64,000 nucleotides of DNA from SIG459 sp045631645 (GCA_045631645.1 JAZQVC010000049.1:1-64000); one strand, 5' to 3'. Counted from the first letter of the stretch, positions 8,605 to 20,435 are shown. Notes: generated from the letters alone by a model not told the origin. Made by a program: numbers and translations.

Positions 8605-9825
8605 TTGAAAAAGAGAGTTTTGGCAATTCTCCTCTGCCTGAGCCTTATGCCCTTTGGCAGCACCTATGCCGCAGGCAGCGCAGAGGATCCCTTCATATCG
8701 AAAAGCTATATTGATGGCACTTTTATCCCGGCTGTGGAAAGTGTCATTAATGCCCTGCTCGAAACTCTCAAGTCAGACCGTGAAGAAAGCATTTCTCCCT
8801 CTTCAGGAATGGTCACCAAGGAGCTTTCCGCCACCAAGGACATTGTCCTCAGCTCAGGGCAAAGCATAATTCTCCTTTCGGGTTCTGCGAAAATAAGCAA
8901 GGAAAAAGGCAGCATTGTCAACGCCACAATGGGTCTTGAGGCCGGAAGCGGCGTTCTTTATAAAAACCACCGCTATATAATCTGCGAAGACTCCGCCGCC
9001 ACCGTCCATATTCTCAGTGATTCCACGGTTTATATGTCCGAGGGCGCGGAGATAAAAGATTCCGCCGTACAGTCACCGGCGCCCGAAGAGCCCAGCCCCT
9101 CCGCAAGTCCCAGCGCTGCTCCCTCTGCTGCTCCCAGCGCCAAACCCACTGCAAATCCCGGCACGATCCCCGTCCCCCCCTCCGCAGTATCACCCGTTCC
9201 TTCCGCAACACCCATCCCCGCTACCACTCCTGCTCCCACTGGAACTGACGAGGGCAGCATGCCCTTTACGGATGTACGTTCCGGCAACAGATATTATAAA
9301 TCCATTCTCGCCGTATATAATAAAGGCCTTATAAACGGCATTACCCCCACACTTTTCGCCCCGGGCAACGACCTCACTCTTGCGGAAACTCTCAAGCTTG
9401 CCGCCTGCATGCATCAGCTGGGCAGCGAAGGAAAAATCCGCTTTGAAAGCGACGAGGTTTGGTATAAGCCTTATCTGGACTACTGCCTTGAAAATGGCTT
9501 GGTCAGCGGCAAACTCAGCGGCTACAATAATCCCGTTACAAGACGGGAGTTTGTTGAAATAATCTACAAGGCTATGCCCGAAGAAAGCTATGGAGCAATA
9601 AACATTATCTCAAATAATTCCATTGGCGATGTGGACTCTTCCACCGCATGGGGCAAAATGGTATACTCCTTCTACCGCGCAGGTATACTCACAGGCGTTA
9701 CAGCAGACAGTGCCCATTCAGTTCACGATTTTGCTCCCGACGACTTTATAAACCGCGCTGAAGCCGCAGCCATCATCAGCCGCATGCTTGACGAAGACTC
9801 ACGAATCCCCTTTGTCATATCATAA
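8605..9825 (+). CDS. Secreted S-layer-homology (SLH) domain protein
   Basis: 406 aa, start TTG 8605 with CAGGAG upstream. A signal peptide covers residues 1-23 and ends at a likely AAG/A cut. An N-terminal domain of about 130 residues is unrecognised. A Pro/Ala/Ser/Thr-rich linker of repeated PSAAPSA-type units spans about residues 155-215. Two to three SLH modules follow (motifs FTDV...YKSILAVYNKGLINGI, NPVTRREFVEIIYKAM, FINRAEAAAIISRML). SLH modules normally anchor proteins to pyruvylated wall polymer. The gene is 24 bp after rex, but nothing links the functions. Confidence 0.88.
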   Translation: MKKRVLAILLCLSLMPFGSTYAAGSAEDPFISKSYIDGTFIPAVESVINALLETLKSDREESISPSSGMVTKELSATKDIVLSSGQSIILLSGSAKISKEKGSIVNATMGLEAGSGVLYKNHRYIICEDSAATVHILSDSTVYMSEGAEIKDSAVQSPAPEEPSPSASPSAAPSAAPSAKPTANPGTIPVPPSAVSPVPSATPIPATTPAPTGTDEGSMPFTDVRSGNRYYKSILAVYNKGLINGITPTLFAPGNDLTLAETLKLAACMHQLGSEGKIRFESDEVWYKPYLDYCLENGLVSGKLSGYNNPVTRREFVEIIYKAMPEESYGAINIISNNSIGDVDSSTAWGKMVYSFYRAGILTGVTADSAHSVHDFAPDDFINRAEAAAIISRMLDEDSRIPFVIS

Positions 9826-9829
9826 TTTC

Positions 9830-9857
9830 AATGGCCTTCGGCATTCCGAAGGCCATT
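9830..9857 (+). terminator. Intrinsic terminator after the SLH gene
   Basis: A perfect 12-bp stem (AATGGCCTTCGG with its complement, loop CATT) lies between the SLH stop and the mnmE ribosome site. The T run is weak, so some readthrough into mnmE is possible. Confidence 0.65.
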
Positions 9858-9882
9858 CAATTCCTCGGAGGTGCTCTGAAAA

Positions 9883-11253
9883 ATGATTACCGACACCATT
9901 GCCGCCATTTCCACAGGCAGCGTTCTCTCCGCCATAGGCATAATTCGCCTTTCCGGCTCTGAAACAATCAAAATAATAGACAAGGTTTTTCGCCCTTCCT
10001 TTGGCAAAGCGATGAGCGAGCGTAAAGACCGCCAGCTTGTATACGGCGAGCTTAGAGACCCCTCGGGCGCAGTTATTGACCTTTGCCTTTGCACCATAAG
10101 CCGCGGTCCCGGCAGCTATACAGGCGAGGACACCGCCGCGCTTCAGTGCCACGGCAGCCCCACTGTGGTGCAGGAAGGTCTTCCCGCCCTTTTTGCCGCT
10201 GGTGCAAGACAGGCGCTCCCCGGCGAATTCACCAAGCGCGCCTTCCTCAACGGAAGAATGGATCTCACTCAGGCCGAGGCGGTTATTGACCTTATCCACG
10301 CCGAAACTGCCGAGGCTGCCAAAAATGCCGCAGGTCAGCTTGGCGGTGCTATCGTCAGAAAAACCGACGGCATTTATGATGCCTTGAAGGATATTTCCGC
10401 ACACTACCACGCAGTGCTGGACTATCCCGATGAAGATATTGAAGATTTCCTTCTTGAAAGCTACAGCAGCACCCTTTCCTCCGCAGAAACAAGCCTTTCA
10501 AGGCTTTTATCCAGCTTTGACAGAGGCAAGGTTATGCGCGAAGGTGTGCCCGCCGTTATACTGGGCAAGCCCAATGCAGGCAAAAGCAGCCTTCTCAACG
10601 CCCTTTTAGGCTATGAACGCGCCATCGTCACAAATATTCCGGGCACAACCCGCGACACCATTACGGAAAAGGTTCGCCTCGGACGCGTGCTTTTGCGCCT
10701 TACTGACACCGCCGGTCTTCGTGAAACAGCTGATGCCGTTGAGCGCATCGGTGTGGACAGAGCCCTTGCTGCGGCAGAGGAAGCAGAACTTGCGCTGGTG
10801 CTCATAGACCCCACCGACGATGAGACCTCACTGGAAATACTGGAAAGCGTTCAGCATATAAAGCACATAATCCTGATATTCACCAAGGCCGATGTTAAAA
10901 ATATGCGAGGCAGCATTATTTCCACCAAAGGCCTCCGCGTGGATGAGCTCATTTCCCTCAGTTCACTTACCGGAGAAGGCCTTGATGTTCTGACTTCCAC
11001 CGTGGAGAGTCTTTACCCCCTTGGCGAGGAGGCGCAGGGCGAAATCCTCACCAATTCCCGCCATACCGACGCCGTTGGAAGGGCTTTGGAGAGCATACGC
11101 GCCGCGAAGGATGCTATGGAATTCGGTCTCACTCCCGACGCTGTTTTGGTGGAGGTTGAAGAGGCCATGGCGGCTCTGGGCGAGCTTAGCGGCAAGACGG
11201 TTCGCGAGGATATAACAAGCCGAATTTTCGAACGCTTCTGCGTTGGCAAATAA
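9883..11253 (+). CDS. mnmE: tRNA modification GTPase MnmE (TrmE)
   Basis: 456 aa. It works with MnmG to place the carboxymethylaminomethyl group on wobble uridine 34. The N-terminal folate-binding domain contains PGEFTKRAFLNGR near residue 115. The inserted G domain has G1 GKPNAGKSS near residue 228, G2 IPGTTRD, G3 DTAGLRE and G4 FTKAD. The protein ends with the diagnostic CxGK tetrapeptide (FCVGK). CGGAGG precedes the ATG. Confidence 0.96.
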   Translation: MITDTIAAISTGSVLSAIGIIRLSGSETIKIIDKVFRPSFGKAMSERKDRQLVYGELRDPSGAVIDLCLCTISRGPGSYTGEDTAALQCHGSPTVVQEGLPALFAAGARQALPGEFTKRAFLNGRMDLTQAEAVIDLIHAETAEAAKNAAGQLGGAIVRKTDGIYDALKDISAHYHAVLDYPDEDIEDFLLESYSSTLSSAETSLSRLLSSFDRGKVMREGVPAVILGKPNAGKSSLLNALLGYERAIVTNIPGTTRDTITEKVRLGRVLLRLTDTAGLRETADAVERIGVDRALAAAEEAELALVLIDPTDDETSLEILESVQHIKHIILIFTKADVKNMRGSIISTKGLRVDELISLSSLTGEGLDVLTSTVESLYPLGEEAQGEILTNSRHTDAVGRALESIRAAKDAMEFGLTPDAVLVEVEEAMAALGELSGKTVREDITSRIFERFCVGK

Positions 11254-11313
11254 TCCGCTTATGCCTTTTCACGGCTTGTCAATATTACCAATTTGCTTAC
11301 GTCAATTTTATAC

Positions 11314-11346
11314 AATAGTCCAAACGTATGTAACGTTTGGACTATT
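11314..11346 (+). terminator. Terminator or operator hairpin after mnmE
   Basis: A perfect 14-bp stem (11314-11327 with 11333-11346, 5-nt loop) is followed by TTGTTG. It sits immediately before the ppdK -35, so it may end mnmE transcription, bind a regulator, or both. Confidence 0.6.
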
Positions 11347-11349
11347 TTG

Positions 11350-11377
11350 TTGAAATTCGAAAAATATATGATATAAT
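11350..11377 (+). promoter_or_regulatory. ppdK promoter
   Basis: TTGAAA (11350-11355), 16-bp spacer and TATAAT (11372-11377), about 90 bp before the ppdK start. Confidence 0.65.
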
Positions 11378-11467
11378 CACAAATGGCTAAAAAGTGGGTA
11401 TAATTCCGTTAGAAAAATGCCTTAATCTTGAAAAATCTTTTGTTTATCATAGAAAGGATTGAAAACA

Positions 11468-14092
<2,625 letters not shown>

Positions 14093-14105
14093 TATTTCCT
14101 AACAA

Positions 14106-14142
14106 AACACCTCACGGATTACTCCGTGAGGTGTTGCTTTTT
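14106..14142 (+). terminator. Intrinsic terminator of ppdK
   Basis: A perfect 13-bp stem (14106-14118 with 14123-14135, loop TTAC) is followed by GCTTTTT. Confidence 0.92.
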
Positions 14143-14195
14143 GCGCAATGCTTGTGGTAAAATATAAATAAATCGTACAGAAAGGCGGTGGCGCA

Positions 14196-14585
14196 ATGGG
14201 TAAAAGATACGATTGGCATGTAACACCACAAAATACACCTCATTTTAGAGAACGCAGAATATTGTTTCTGACGGCTATGGGATTTTTTGTGCTAAATTTA
14301 ATTCTGACAGGTGTTTTTCTTGGCGAGAATATGGCATGGTTTTTGATAGTTGCATTTGCCTTTGCAGCGTTTGCAGTCGTTCAATGCTTTGATAACCGCC
14401 GTGAAATGTGGTCTTGGTGGTATGTCATCTTTTGGATTGTATTCTCCTTTGTTGCATCAGCCGCCTTGCTTTTGTGGCATAAGGCGTATTGGTGGTTTAT
14501 TGGATACGGCATCGAGTTGATAGCTTTTATCATTTTAGCAACAAGTAAATTAAGAAAGAGAACCGCAAAATCTCGCAGAAAATAA
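14196..14585 (+). CDS. Small multi-pass membrane protein, function unknown
   Basis: 129 aa with about four hydrophobic segments (near residues 24-45, 50-65, 72-93 and 98-117), many tryptophans, a basic N-terminus and a very basic C-terminal tail (KLRKRTAKSRRK). AAAGGCGG precedes the ATG. Composition is more AT-rich than in ppdK. No family is recognised. It marks the left edge of a lower-GC accessory patch. Confidence 0.6.
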   Translation: MGKRYDWHVTPQNTPHFRERRILFLTAMGFFVLNLILTGVFLGENMAWFLIVAFAFAAFAVVQCFDNRREMWSWWYVIFWIVFSFVASAALLLWHKAYWWFIGYGIELIAFIILATSKLRKRTAKSRRK

Positions 14586-14658
14586 ATCTTTTCCCTCTTT
14601 TGCTGATAGCACCACAGGCAGCTATCAAGTTCCCCCGCGACTAATTAAAACTCAAGCC

Positions 14659-14688
14659 CCCCGCCGATTATACGGCGGGGCGTTTTTT
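14659..14688 (+). terminator. Intrinsic terminator
   Basis: CCCCGCCG pairs with CGGCGGGG around a 6-nt loop, followed by CGTTTTTT. Confidence 0.92.
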
Positions 14689-14796
14689 CGTTTTGCGTCA
14701 CATTTTACGAATCGTTTCTTTTAAAAACACGGTAGATAAACTTATCCCGACCTGCTATAATGCCCTTAGAATGCTTATTTCAGGGAGCCACTACTT

Positions 14797-16722
14797 ATGA
14801 GAAACCAAACAATATATTCCGCCAACGGAAAGAGAAAGTCTATGGAATGTAAAGATAAAGTTGAAATAGCAGATAAAAGCGGCCGCCGTAGCAGCTACAG
14901 CCTCTTTAAGCGGGTGATCGCCATAATACTGGTGATATGCCTGAGCTTTACTATGACCGGCTGTGTCTCCAGCGATGGGCAGTCCATATCTCTGTTTGGA
15001 GCTTTGCTGGGTATAGCTCAGGGATTATTGCTGGGCATTGGCGGTCTGATCATCGCCGGTATCGCTTGGGTGCTGGAGCAGGTCACCGTCTGGCAGAATC
15101 AATACACAGGCTTGTGTATGTGCGGCGTGTCGGCTCTTCTGTTTAAGGGCTGGGGCAAGCTTATAGATCCCACCTGCATCTTTGTGGACTGGAGCGGATT
15201 TGGTAAGAGCGATGTATCCTTCCACGATGAGCACGTGGAAAAGCCCGACTGGATAAACAAGGATAAGGAATCCAGTGATTTTTCTGAAGAGGACAAACTG
15301 TATGCAAATCCGAATGAAGGCGAAATCCTGATCACTTATGATGCTAACGGCGGTTTCTATGGACCGAAGGAGGAAATTGCCAAGAGCGGTAAGGTACATA
15401 AGATTTCTGAAGAAATGCCTGTTCTTCCCGGTTACCATTTTATGGGTTGGGCCTATGATTACGAAAAGTCCGATGGACAGTTCGTATCCTCCAAGGAGGT
15501 GGAATATGGGGAAGACGGCACTATAACTGTCACCGACAAAACCCAGGAACTGCAGGACGAAGTGAAATACTATCCCGGCAAAAAGACCGATGAGAAGCTT
15601 ATAGAAGACACCCCACTGAAGGCCATCTGGAAATCCCATGATGATATGATGATGGATCTCAGGGCCCAATCTAAGGACGGTGTCCACAAGTTCAACATAA
15701 AGCGAGAAGGAAAATCTCCTTATGTCACCATCAAATGTGAATGTGGCATGAGCTATTCTGATCCCTGTGTGACGAAAGATGACTTTAGTCTCATGTACGG
15801 AAGTGGTCTGTTCACTACTAAAAATATGAACAAGCTGTTCGATTTGTACCGCACCCAGAACATCGGTCCCCTTGCGCTGCGCTTCAACACCATGTACTAC
15901 AATGCGGATATAGATCAACTGGATGAAATTGTTAATAACGCAATTTCCACTGCAGAAAACGTGAAAGATCCTCTGGACAAAATCGGCAGCACCATTGAAA
16001 AATATGTAAAAAAGGCCAACGCAAGCGGCAAGAAAAAGGATGATATCTCGAAACTCCTCAGCGAAACATACACCCAGGAAACTCTGAAGTGGGCAGAAGA
16101 TTTCTTCGGTGATATTTCCGATGGAACCGAAAAGGCAGGTATGGCCATTGATGCCCTTAAATCCGCCTATGCATTCCAGAAGATGTTCAACAAGAATGCG
16201 GACGTTCTGGAGCAGACGGAGGGTATGCTGGAATTTGTGGAGTGCATCAGTTCCTTTGCCAGTGTGGATGATATAGTTTCTCCCGTTACCGACACGCTGA
16301 AGGAAAGTATTAAGCTTGTAAGAAAAATGGAAAAATCCATCACCTTCAAAAACAGCATTACAGATGGCGCTCTTTGGAAAAATAACTTAGGTAAATCTGC
16401 GTATCTGGATCATTTCCTGGGGCAGCTATATCCCTTCCATGGATATCTGGATGTGCTGAAATATCAGCACGGCAACGGAGAGTATTACGGCTGCGCCTGT
16501 AAGGACGATCCTTCGAAGTGTCCCTTTGAAAATACCAAGTTTGACGACGGCGCCACGGTCCAGGAGATCCTTGAAAAGATGGGCACCAGCCCCAGTCCCA
16601 GCCAAATCCATGGACAGCAGGAAAAGGAAGCTCTGATGTTTTATCTGGCAGAACGCTCCGAACATGAGCTATATAAGCTGACCGGATTTACTCTGGAGGA
16701 ATACGCCAAGCTGGTAAAATGA
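14797..16722 (+). CDS. Putative lipoprotein with one InlB/Flg_new-type repeat
   Basis: 641 aa, ATG with GGGAG nine bases upstream. A long basic N-terminal extension precedes a hydrophobic segment ending in a lipobox-like TMTGC (Cys about residue 50). A second very hydrophobic stretch (residues 65-95) follows and could be an integral helix. Residues about 183-240 resemble a Listeria-Bacteroides (InlB B-type) repeat: ITYDANGGFYG then PGYHFMGWAYD. The rest is helical and charged, with paired cysteines (CECGMSYSDPC, CACKDDPSKCPF) that could bind metal or form disulfides. Overall function is unknown; a surface-exposed role is inference. Confidence 0.6.
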   Translation: MRNQTIYSANGKRKSMECKDKVEIADKSGRRSSYSLFKRVIAIILVICLSFTMTGCVSSDGQSISLFGALLGIAQGLLLGIGGLIIAGIAWVLEQVTVWQNQYTGLCMCGVSALLFKGWGKLIDPTCIFVDWSGFGKSDVSFHDEHVEKPDWINKDKESSDFSEEDKLYANPNEGEILITYDANGGFYGPKEEIAKSGKVHKISEEMPVLPGYHFMGWAYDYEKSDGQFVSSKEVEYGEDGTITVTDKTQELQDEVKYYPGKKTDEKLIEDTPLKAIWKSHDDMMMDLRAQSKDGVHKFNIKREGKSPYVTIKCECGMSYSDPCVTKDDFSLMYGSGLFTTKNMNKLFDLYRTQNIGPLALRFNTMYYNADIDQLDEIVNNAISTAENVKDPLDKIGSTIEKYVKKANASGKKKDDISKLLSETYTQETLKWAEDFFGDISDGTEKAGMAIDALKSAYAFQKMFNKNADVLEQTEGMLEFVECISSFASVDDIVSPVTDTLKESIKLVRKMEKSITFKNSITDGALWKNNLGKSAYLDHFLGQLYPFHGYLDVLKYQHGNGEYYGCACKDDPSKCPFENTKFDDGATVQEILEKMGTSPSPSQIHGQQEKEALMFYLAERSEHELYKLTGFTLEEYAKLVK

Positions 16723-16775
16723 TAAAACTCCTGTTCTTACTTTCGCATTACCATTGCTAGGCATACAACAAATTT

Positions 16776-16808
16776 ATCCCCCTGCTGATAAATTGGCAGG
16801 GGGATTTT
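16776..16808 (+). terminator. Intrinsic terminator
   Basis: ATCCCCCTGC pairs with GCAGGGGGAT around a 10-nt loop, with TTT after. Confidence 0.85.
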
Positions 16809-16815
16809 GCAATTA

Positions 16816-16844
16816 TTGAGCAAGCGGATGATTTATGATATAAT
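16816..16844 (+). promoter_or_regulatory. Promoter of the HD-domain gene
   Basis: TTGAGC (16816-16821), 17-bp spacer, TATAAT (16839-16844), 33 bp before the start codon. Confidence 0.7.
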
Positions 16845-16876
16845 CACTTATAACAAATTCAATAGGGGGCAAAAAA

Positions 16877-17305
16877 ATGATTTATACTGACAACACAAAA
16901 AAAGCCTTGAAACTTTGTTTTGAAGCTCACAAAAATCAAGTGGACAAAAGTGGTATTCCCTATGTTTTTCATCCTTTCCATTTGGCGGAGCAAATGACAA
17001 CTGAGGAAACAACAATTGTTGCATTGCTGCACGATTTGGTGGAGGATACTGATTATACTATTGAAGATTTGGTAAACATGGGATTCGACAAGTCTATTAC
17101 TGACGCCATTGCCCTAATGACACACTCAGACGATGTTGATTACATGGATTATGTCCGTACGATTAAAGAGAATGCTATTGCAAAAGCCGTTAAAATGGCA
17201 GATTTGAAGCATAATTCTGATATAACAAGATTAGATGTTGTTGACGAAAAAGCATTAACCAGAAGAGAAAAATATTTGAAGGCAATTGCATTGCTGGAAG
17301 AATAA
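16877..17305 (+). CDS. HD-domain hydrolase related to SpoT/MESH1 alarmone hydrolases
   Basis: 142 aa, a stand-alone HD domain. The order KSGIPYVFHPFHLAEQM, then ALLHDLVEDTDYT (HD pair near residues 52-53), then KMADLKHNSD matches the (p)ppGpp-hydrolase domain of RelA/SpoT (small-hydrolase group). No synthetase domain is present. Degradation of (p)ppGpp or a related nucleotide is the likely activity, from family knowledge. GGGGG precedes the ATG. AT-rich composition; it has its own promoter and is not in an operon. Confidence 0.8.
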   Translation: MIYTDNTKKALKLCFEAHKNQVDKSGIPYVFHPFHLAEQMTTEETTIVALLHDLVEDTDYTIEDLVNMGFDKSITDAIALMTHSDDVDYMDYVRTIKENAIAKAVKMADLKHNSDITRLDVVDEKALTRREKYLKAIALLEE

Positions 17306-17333
17306 TCCCCCCTTTTTACTTAGCCTGAATACG

Positions 17334-17362
17334 TTGTAAATATTCTTAGCTTTTGCTATAAT
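17334..17362 (+). promoter_or_regulatory. Nitroreductase promoter
   Basis: TTGTAA (17334-17339), 17-bp spacer, TATAAT (17357-17362), about 50 bp before the start. Confidence 0.7.
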
Positions 17363-17413
17363 CATAAAAAATCAAGCTCAATTCATTGGACTTCAATTGC
17401 TAAGGAGAAAATT

Positions 17414-17947
17414 ATGAATTTTACTGAAATTGCAGAAAACAGGCAGTCCTGCCGCAATTATGATTCATCCAGACCGGTTGAAAACGAAAAAATAGACCGC
17501 ATTTTAGAAGCCGCAAGACTTTCCCCTTCCGCCTGCAACGGCCAGCCATACTATATAACAGTTTGCAAAGGCGAAACTGCGAAAAAAGTGGCGAAAGCAA
17601 CTCAGGGAATGGGCATGAACAAATTCGCAGTGGACGCTCCCGTTATGATTGTTATTTCGGAAAAGCCTTATGTTAAAAGCGCTGCGCTTGGCGCCAAGCT
17701 GAAAAACAACGATTACCGTTCAATTGATATCGGCATATTGTCGGCATATATTACCGCAGAGGCAAGCGCTCAGGGACTTGGAACTTGCATTCTTGGTTGG
17801 TTTGAAGACAGCAAAATCCGCGAAATTTGCGATTTGGACGGCGCAGTGCGCCTTGTTATCACTTTGGGATATGCCGCGGCAGATGATAAGCTCCGCACTA
17901 AAAAACGCAAAGATTTAAGCGAGCTTGTCAAAATAATCGAAGAATAA
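17414..17947 (+). CDS. Nitroreductase-family flavoprotein
   Basis: 177 aa, FMN-dependent NAD(P)H oxidoreductase fold. The N-terminal ENRQSCRNYD and RLSPSACNGQP segments are the usual FMN phosphate and isoalloxazine contacts. A later GLGTCILGWF stretch is the conserved GxG motif before the last strand. Members reduce nitro groups, quinones or enones; the natural substrate is unknown. AAGGAG precedes the ATG. It ends the AT-rich patch that begins at 14196. Confidence 0.87.
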   Translation: MNFTEIAENRQSCRNYDSSRPVENEKIDRILEAARLSPSACNGQPYYITVCKGETAKKVAKATQGMGMNKFAVDAPVMIVISEKPYVKSAALGAKLKNNDYRSIDIGILSAYITAEASAQGLGTCILGWFEDSKIREICDLDGAVRLVITLGYAAADDKLRTKKRKDLSELVKIIEE

Positions 17948-17965
17948 GAAAAACTCAAAAAATCA

Positions 17966-18006
17966 AAATCGCCCTGCCGAACACTCGGCAGGGCGATTTG
18001 TTTTTT
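17966..18006 (+). terminator. Intrinsic terminator
   Basis: A perfect 15-bp stem (17966-17980 with 17985-17999, loop ACAC) followed by GTTTTTT. It separates the nitroreductase from the convergent TPM gene and can act in both directions. Confidence 0.93.
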
Positions 18007-18022
18007 AGGACACTATTAATTT

Positions 18023-19165
18023 TCAGAACGAGCCTCCGCCCTTGCTTCGGGTGGAGCCGCCGGAGCCGGAGGAAGTGGATTCGGTGCGCTCCTGCTTTTT
18101 GGTAAATGTCACATGCCTGTAAAGGAAAATATCACGGGAATAGTTAAGCTGCATACTGCCCGGTTTTACATACACGTGGGCACTATTCTGCTTACGTACA
18201 GACTTCAGCTTGGACTTCATAACAAGGGCAACTATCAAGCCCACTACAATGCCTATCACCAGACTGATTGCAAGACTTTTACCCACATTGAAGGGCGAGC
18301 CTGCCTGATAGTATACAAGATAGTCTTCACACTCGTTTGTAAAGAGGGTGAACGCAGTGGCATAATTTCCATTGGCCAGATTGAGTCCCACGATATTGCT
18401 CAGACTATCGATCTCATTCGGGCCGATTGCCTCTCCGGCATAGCCGTTGCTCAGAATTCGGTACTCGCGGGGATCCATGCATACCAGCAGCAAAACTCCC
18501 TCATGGTTCTCACCGTAGCCCAAGCCCATGGTGTCATAGAAATAATCAACAAAACCGTCGATATCGCCGCCATCCATAGCTGCGATTGTTGCAATCACGA
18601 TCTGGGTATTGGTTGCATGGCTGGCTTCCGTCAGCTTATCCACCAGCGCGGCTTCCTCGGCCTCGCTCAAAAGCCCGGCATCATCATACACAAACTGCTC
18701 ATCTTCCGGCACAACTGCTTCGGTGGGTGGAGGAAGTTCCGGGAAATAGGCCACTGCCGCATCCATGTATGCACCTACGCCGCCGACATAGGTTTCATCT
18801 TCATCATAGGCTGCTCGCAGTGCGTCTTCTGCAGCAACATCTATGATTTCTCCCTTGCCGCCAAGGTGCATATACCAATAGTTTTCGTTTTCCATCATCA
18901 CCACATAATCGGTGATACCGTTTACAACAGCCTCCACATCATAATCTTCGATTGCTTCTTCCTGTGTAAACACAAAGAAAATGCCCACGCCGGTCATATC
19001 ATAATAAACAGAACCGAGATTATTCAATGCGTCGATCTCGTCATCCGTCAGGAGTCCGAACTCATCAATCACAAAGGCAGTTTCCTCTGCTTCCGCGGAA
19101 ACGGAAATCGCAAAGCTGAAGCAAAATACCAGCGCAAGGATTGTGCAAATAATTTTTTTAGTCAT
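18023..19165 (-). CDS. Tandem TPM-domain membrane protein (YdjH-like)
   Basis: 380 aa. The start is set at 19165 because AAGGAGG lies 8 bases upstream; a longer frame runs back into the previous gene. A signal sequence covers residues 1-24. Two TPM-type domains follow: the first (about 28-125) opens FVIDEFGLLTDDEIDAL, the second (about 155-275) opens FVYDDAGLLSEAEEAAL and contains GVLLLVCMDPREYRI. One transmembrane helix (about 290-312) precedes a cytoplasmic tail ending in Gly/Ser with GGGSF. It is the last cistron of the SPFH operon. Bacillus YdjH is also a TPM protein in the equivalent cluster. Confidence 0.78.
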   Translation of the reverse strand: MTKKIICTILALVFCFSFAISVSAEAEETAFVIDEFGLLTDDEIDALNNLGSVYYDMTGVGIFFVFTQEEAIEDYDVEAVVNGITDYVVMMENENYWYMHLGGKGEIIDVAAEDALRAAYDEDETYVGGVGAYMDAAVAYFPELPPPTEAVVPEDEQFVYDDAGLLSEAEEAALVDKLTEASHATNTQIVIATIAAMDGGDIDGFVDYFYDTMGLGYGENHEGVLLLVCMDPREYRILSNGYAGEAIGPNEIDSLSNIVGLNLANGNYATAFTLFTNECEDYLVYYQAGSPFNVGKSLAISLVIGIVVGLIVALVMKSKLKSVRKQNSAHVYVKPGSMQLNYSRDIFLYRHVTFTKKQERTESTSSGSGGSTRSKGGGSF

Positions 19166-19178
19166 AGTTCGCACCTCC

Positions 19179-20405
19179 TTACAGCCACACGCCGTAGCTG
19201 ATGGCAAATGCCACAGCAGTTACCGCGGCAGCCACGCCCAGCATGTATTTCCAGAATTTACCCTTGTCCATGGGCAGGTCTCCGGCCACTTTTCCGGTCT
19301 GGCCGTTGACACCGAAGGTAAACTTCTGTCCGTTCCAGTCGGTGTTCAAAATCCACACCGGGTACAAGGCATATCTTGCCCGACCATTTTGCAGGGTGAT
19401 ATTGGAATCAGTCGTTGTCACGGAGTTATAGCCATGCACCGTATCCCGAAACGCATCTTCCGTGCTGCGTTTAATTCTCTCGTTTGCTCTGCCAATACTT
19501 GTCTGAGCATCAACATCATATTTATCTACCAAATAACCCGGCAGATAGGCCGTTTTGAAGGGCACTGCATCGCTGATATCGAAAGGTTCGATGGACTCCA
19601 TAAGAGTGTCATCCATTTTTGTGGAGCCGTCCACCGGTACATTTTCAAAACCGATTACACCGTCCCTGATAAGCGCATAATGTCTTGTCTCGGTATAGTT
19701 ATACTCGCTGTCACTCCATACACGAACCTTGGTGGCCTCATATTGCACACTGGCATCTGCATCCGCGTCAAAAAGCCATACGGGAACATAGAGTCCCTTC
19801 ACTTCCTCGATGTGGTTCTGATCCTTGAAAACCTTGGGAAGCAGGCGCTTGCCCTTATAATGATTCTGCAAAGCTTCCTTTGCAGCTTTCTTATCCACCT
19901 TGAAGGGGATCACCAGATCCGGCTTCATCAAACCTGCGAAGTGGCCTGTAAGCACCACCGGATTTCCGCAATAAGGACAAGATGTTGCGCCGGTGGTTTC
20001 ATCCGCTATAATCTCGCCGCCGCATTGCTTGCAGCCATAGATCCGCAGACCGTCCGCTTCGCCTTCCTGCCACTGGCCTCCCGCTTCGGTGGCCCAGTTC
20101 ATGTCATCTTCGCCTTTTTCTGCCATTTGGGCGGCATAAGCGCGGAGCTCTTCCATTTCAAATTCCGCACCGCAACCGGGGCAGGTGGCTTCACCGCTCA
20201 TCTCCTCGCAGTTCAATTCCACCTTGCAGGCGGGACATGTCAGCTTTGGCTCGGAATCTTCTGCTTTCTTGGCATAGAAAGCTTCTACCTCCGCAACCTC
20301 ATAACTGCTGCCACAGTATTCACATTCCAGCTTTCCGCTTCCCGCTGCAAAATGCAGTGGGCCAGTGCAGGCCGGACATTGGTATGTATTGATGGTAGCT
20401 CCCAT
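19179..20405 (-). CDS. Multi zinc-ribbon protein with C-terminal membrane anchor (YdjG-like)
   Basis: 408 aa. Zinc-binding CxxC pairs occur three times in the first 150 residues: CPACTG/CEYCGS, CPACKV/CPGCGA and CKQCGG/CPYCGN. A long beta-rich cytoplasmic domain containing LYVPVWLFDADA and YALYPVWILNT follows. A C-terminal transmembrane helix covers residues 385-405. Annotated relatives are called TFIIB-type zinc-ribbon proteins, a label from the ribbon only. It sits 13 bp before the TPM gene, so translation of the two is probably coupled. Confidence 0.75.
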   Translation of the reverse strand: MGATINTYQCPACTGPLHFAAGSGKLECEYCGSSYEVAEVEAFYAKKAEDSEPKLTCPACKVELNCEEMSGEATCPGCGAEFEMEELRAYAAQMAEKGEDDMNWATEAGGQWQEGEADGLRIYGCKQCGGEIIADETTGATSCPYCGNPVVLTGHFAGLMKPDLVIPFKVDKKAAKEALQNHYKGKRLLPKVFKDQNHIEEVKGLYVPVWLFDADADASVQYEATKVRVWSDSEYNYTETRHYALIRDGVIGFENVPVDGSTKMDDTLMESIEPFDISDAVPFKTAYLPGYLVDKYDVDAQTSIGRANERIKRSTEDAFRDTVHGYNSVTTTDSNITLQNGRARYALYPVWILNTDWNGQKFTFGVNGQTGKVAGDLPMDKGKFWKYMLGVAAAVTAVAFAISYGVWL

Positions 20406-20435
20406 TGTCTCAGCTCCTTTTTTAAATTCACTCAG

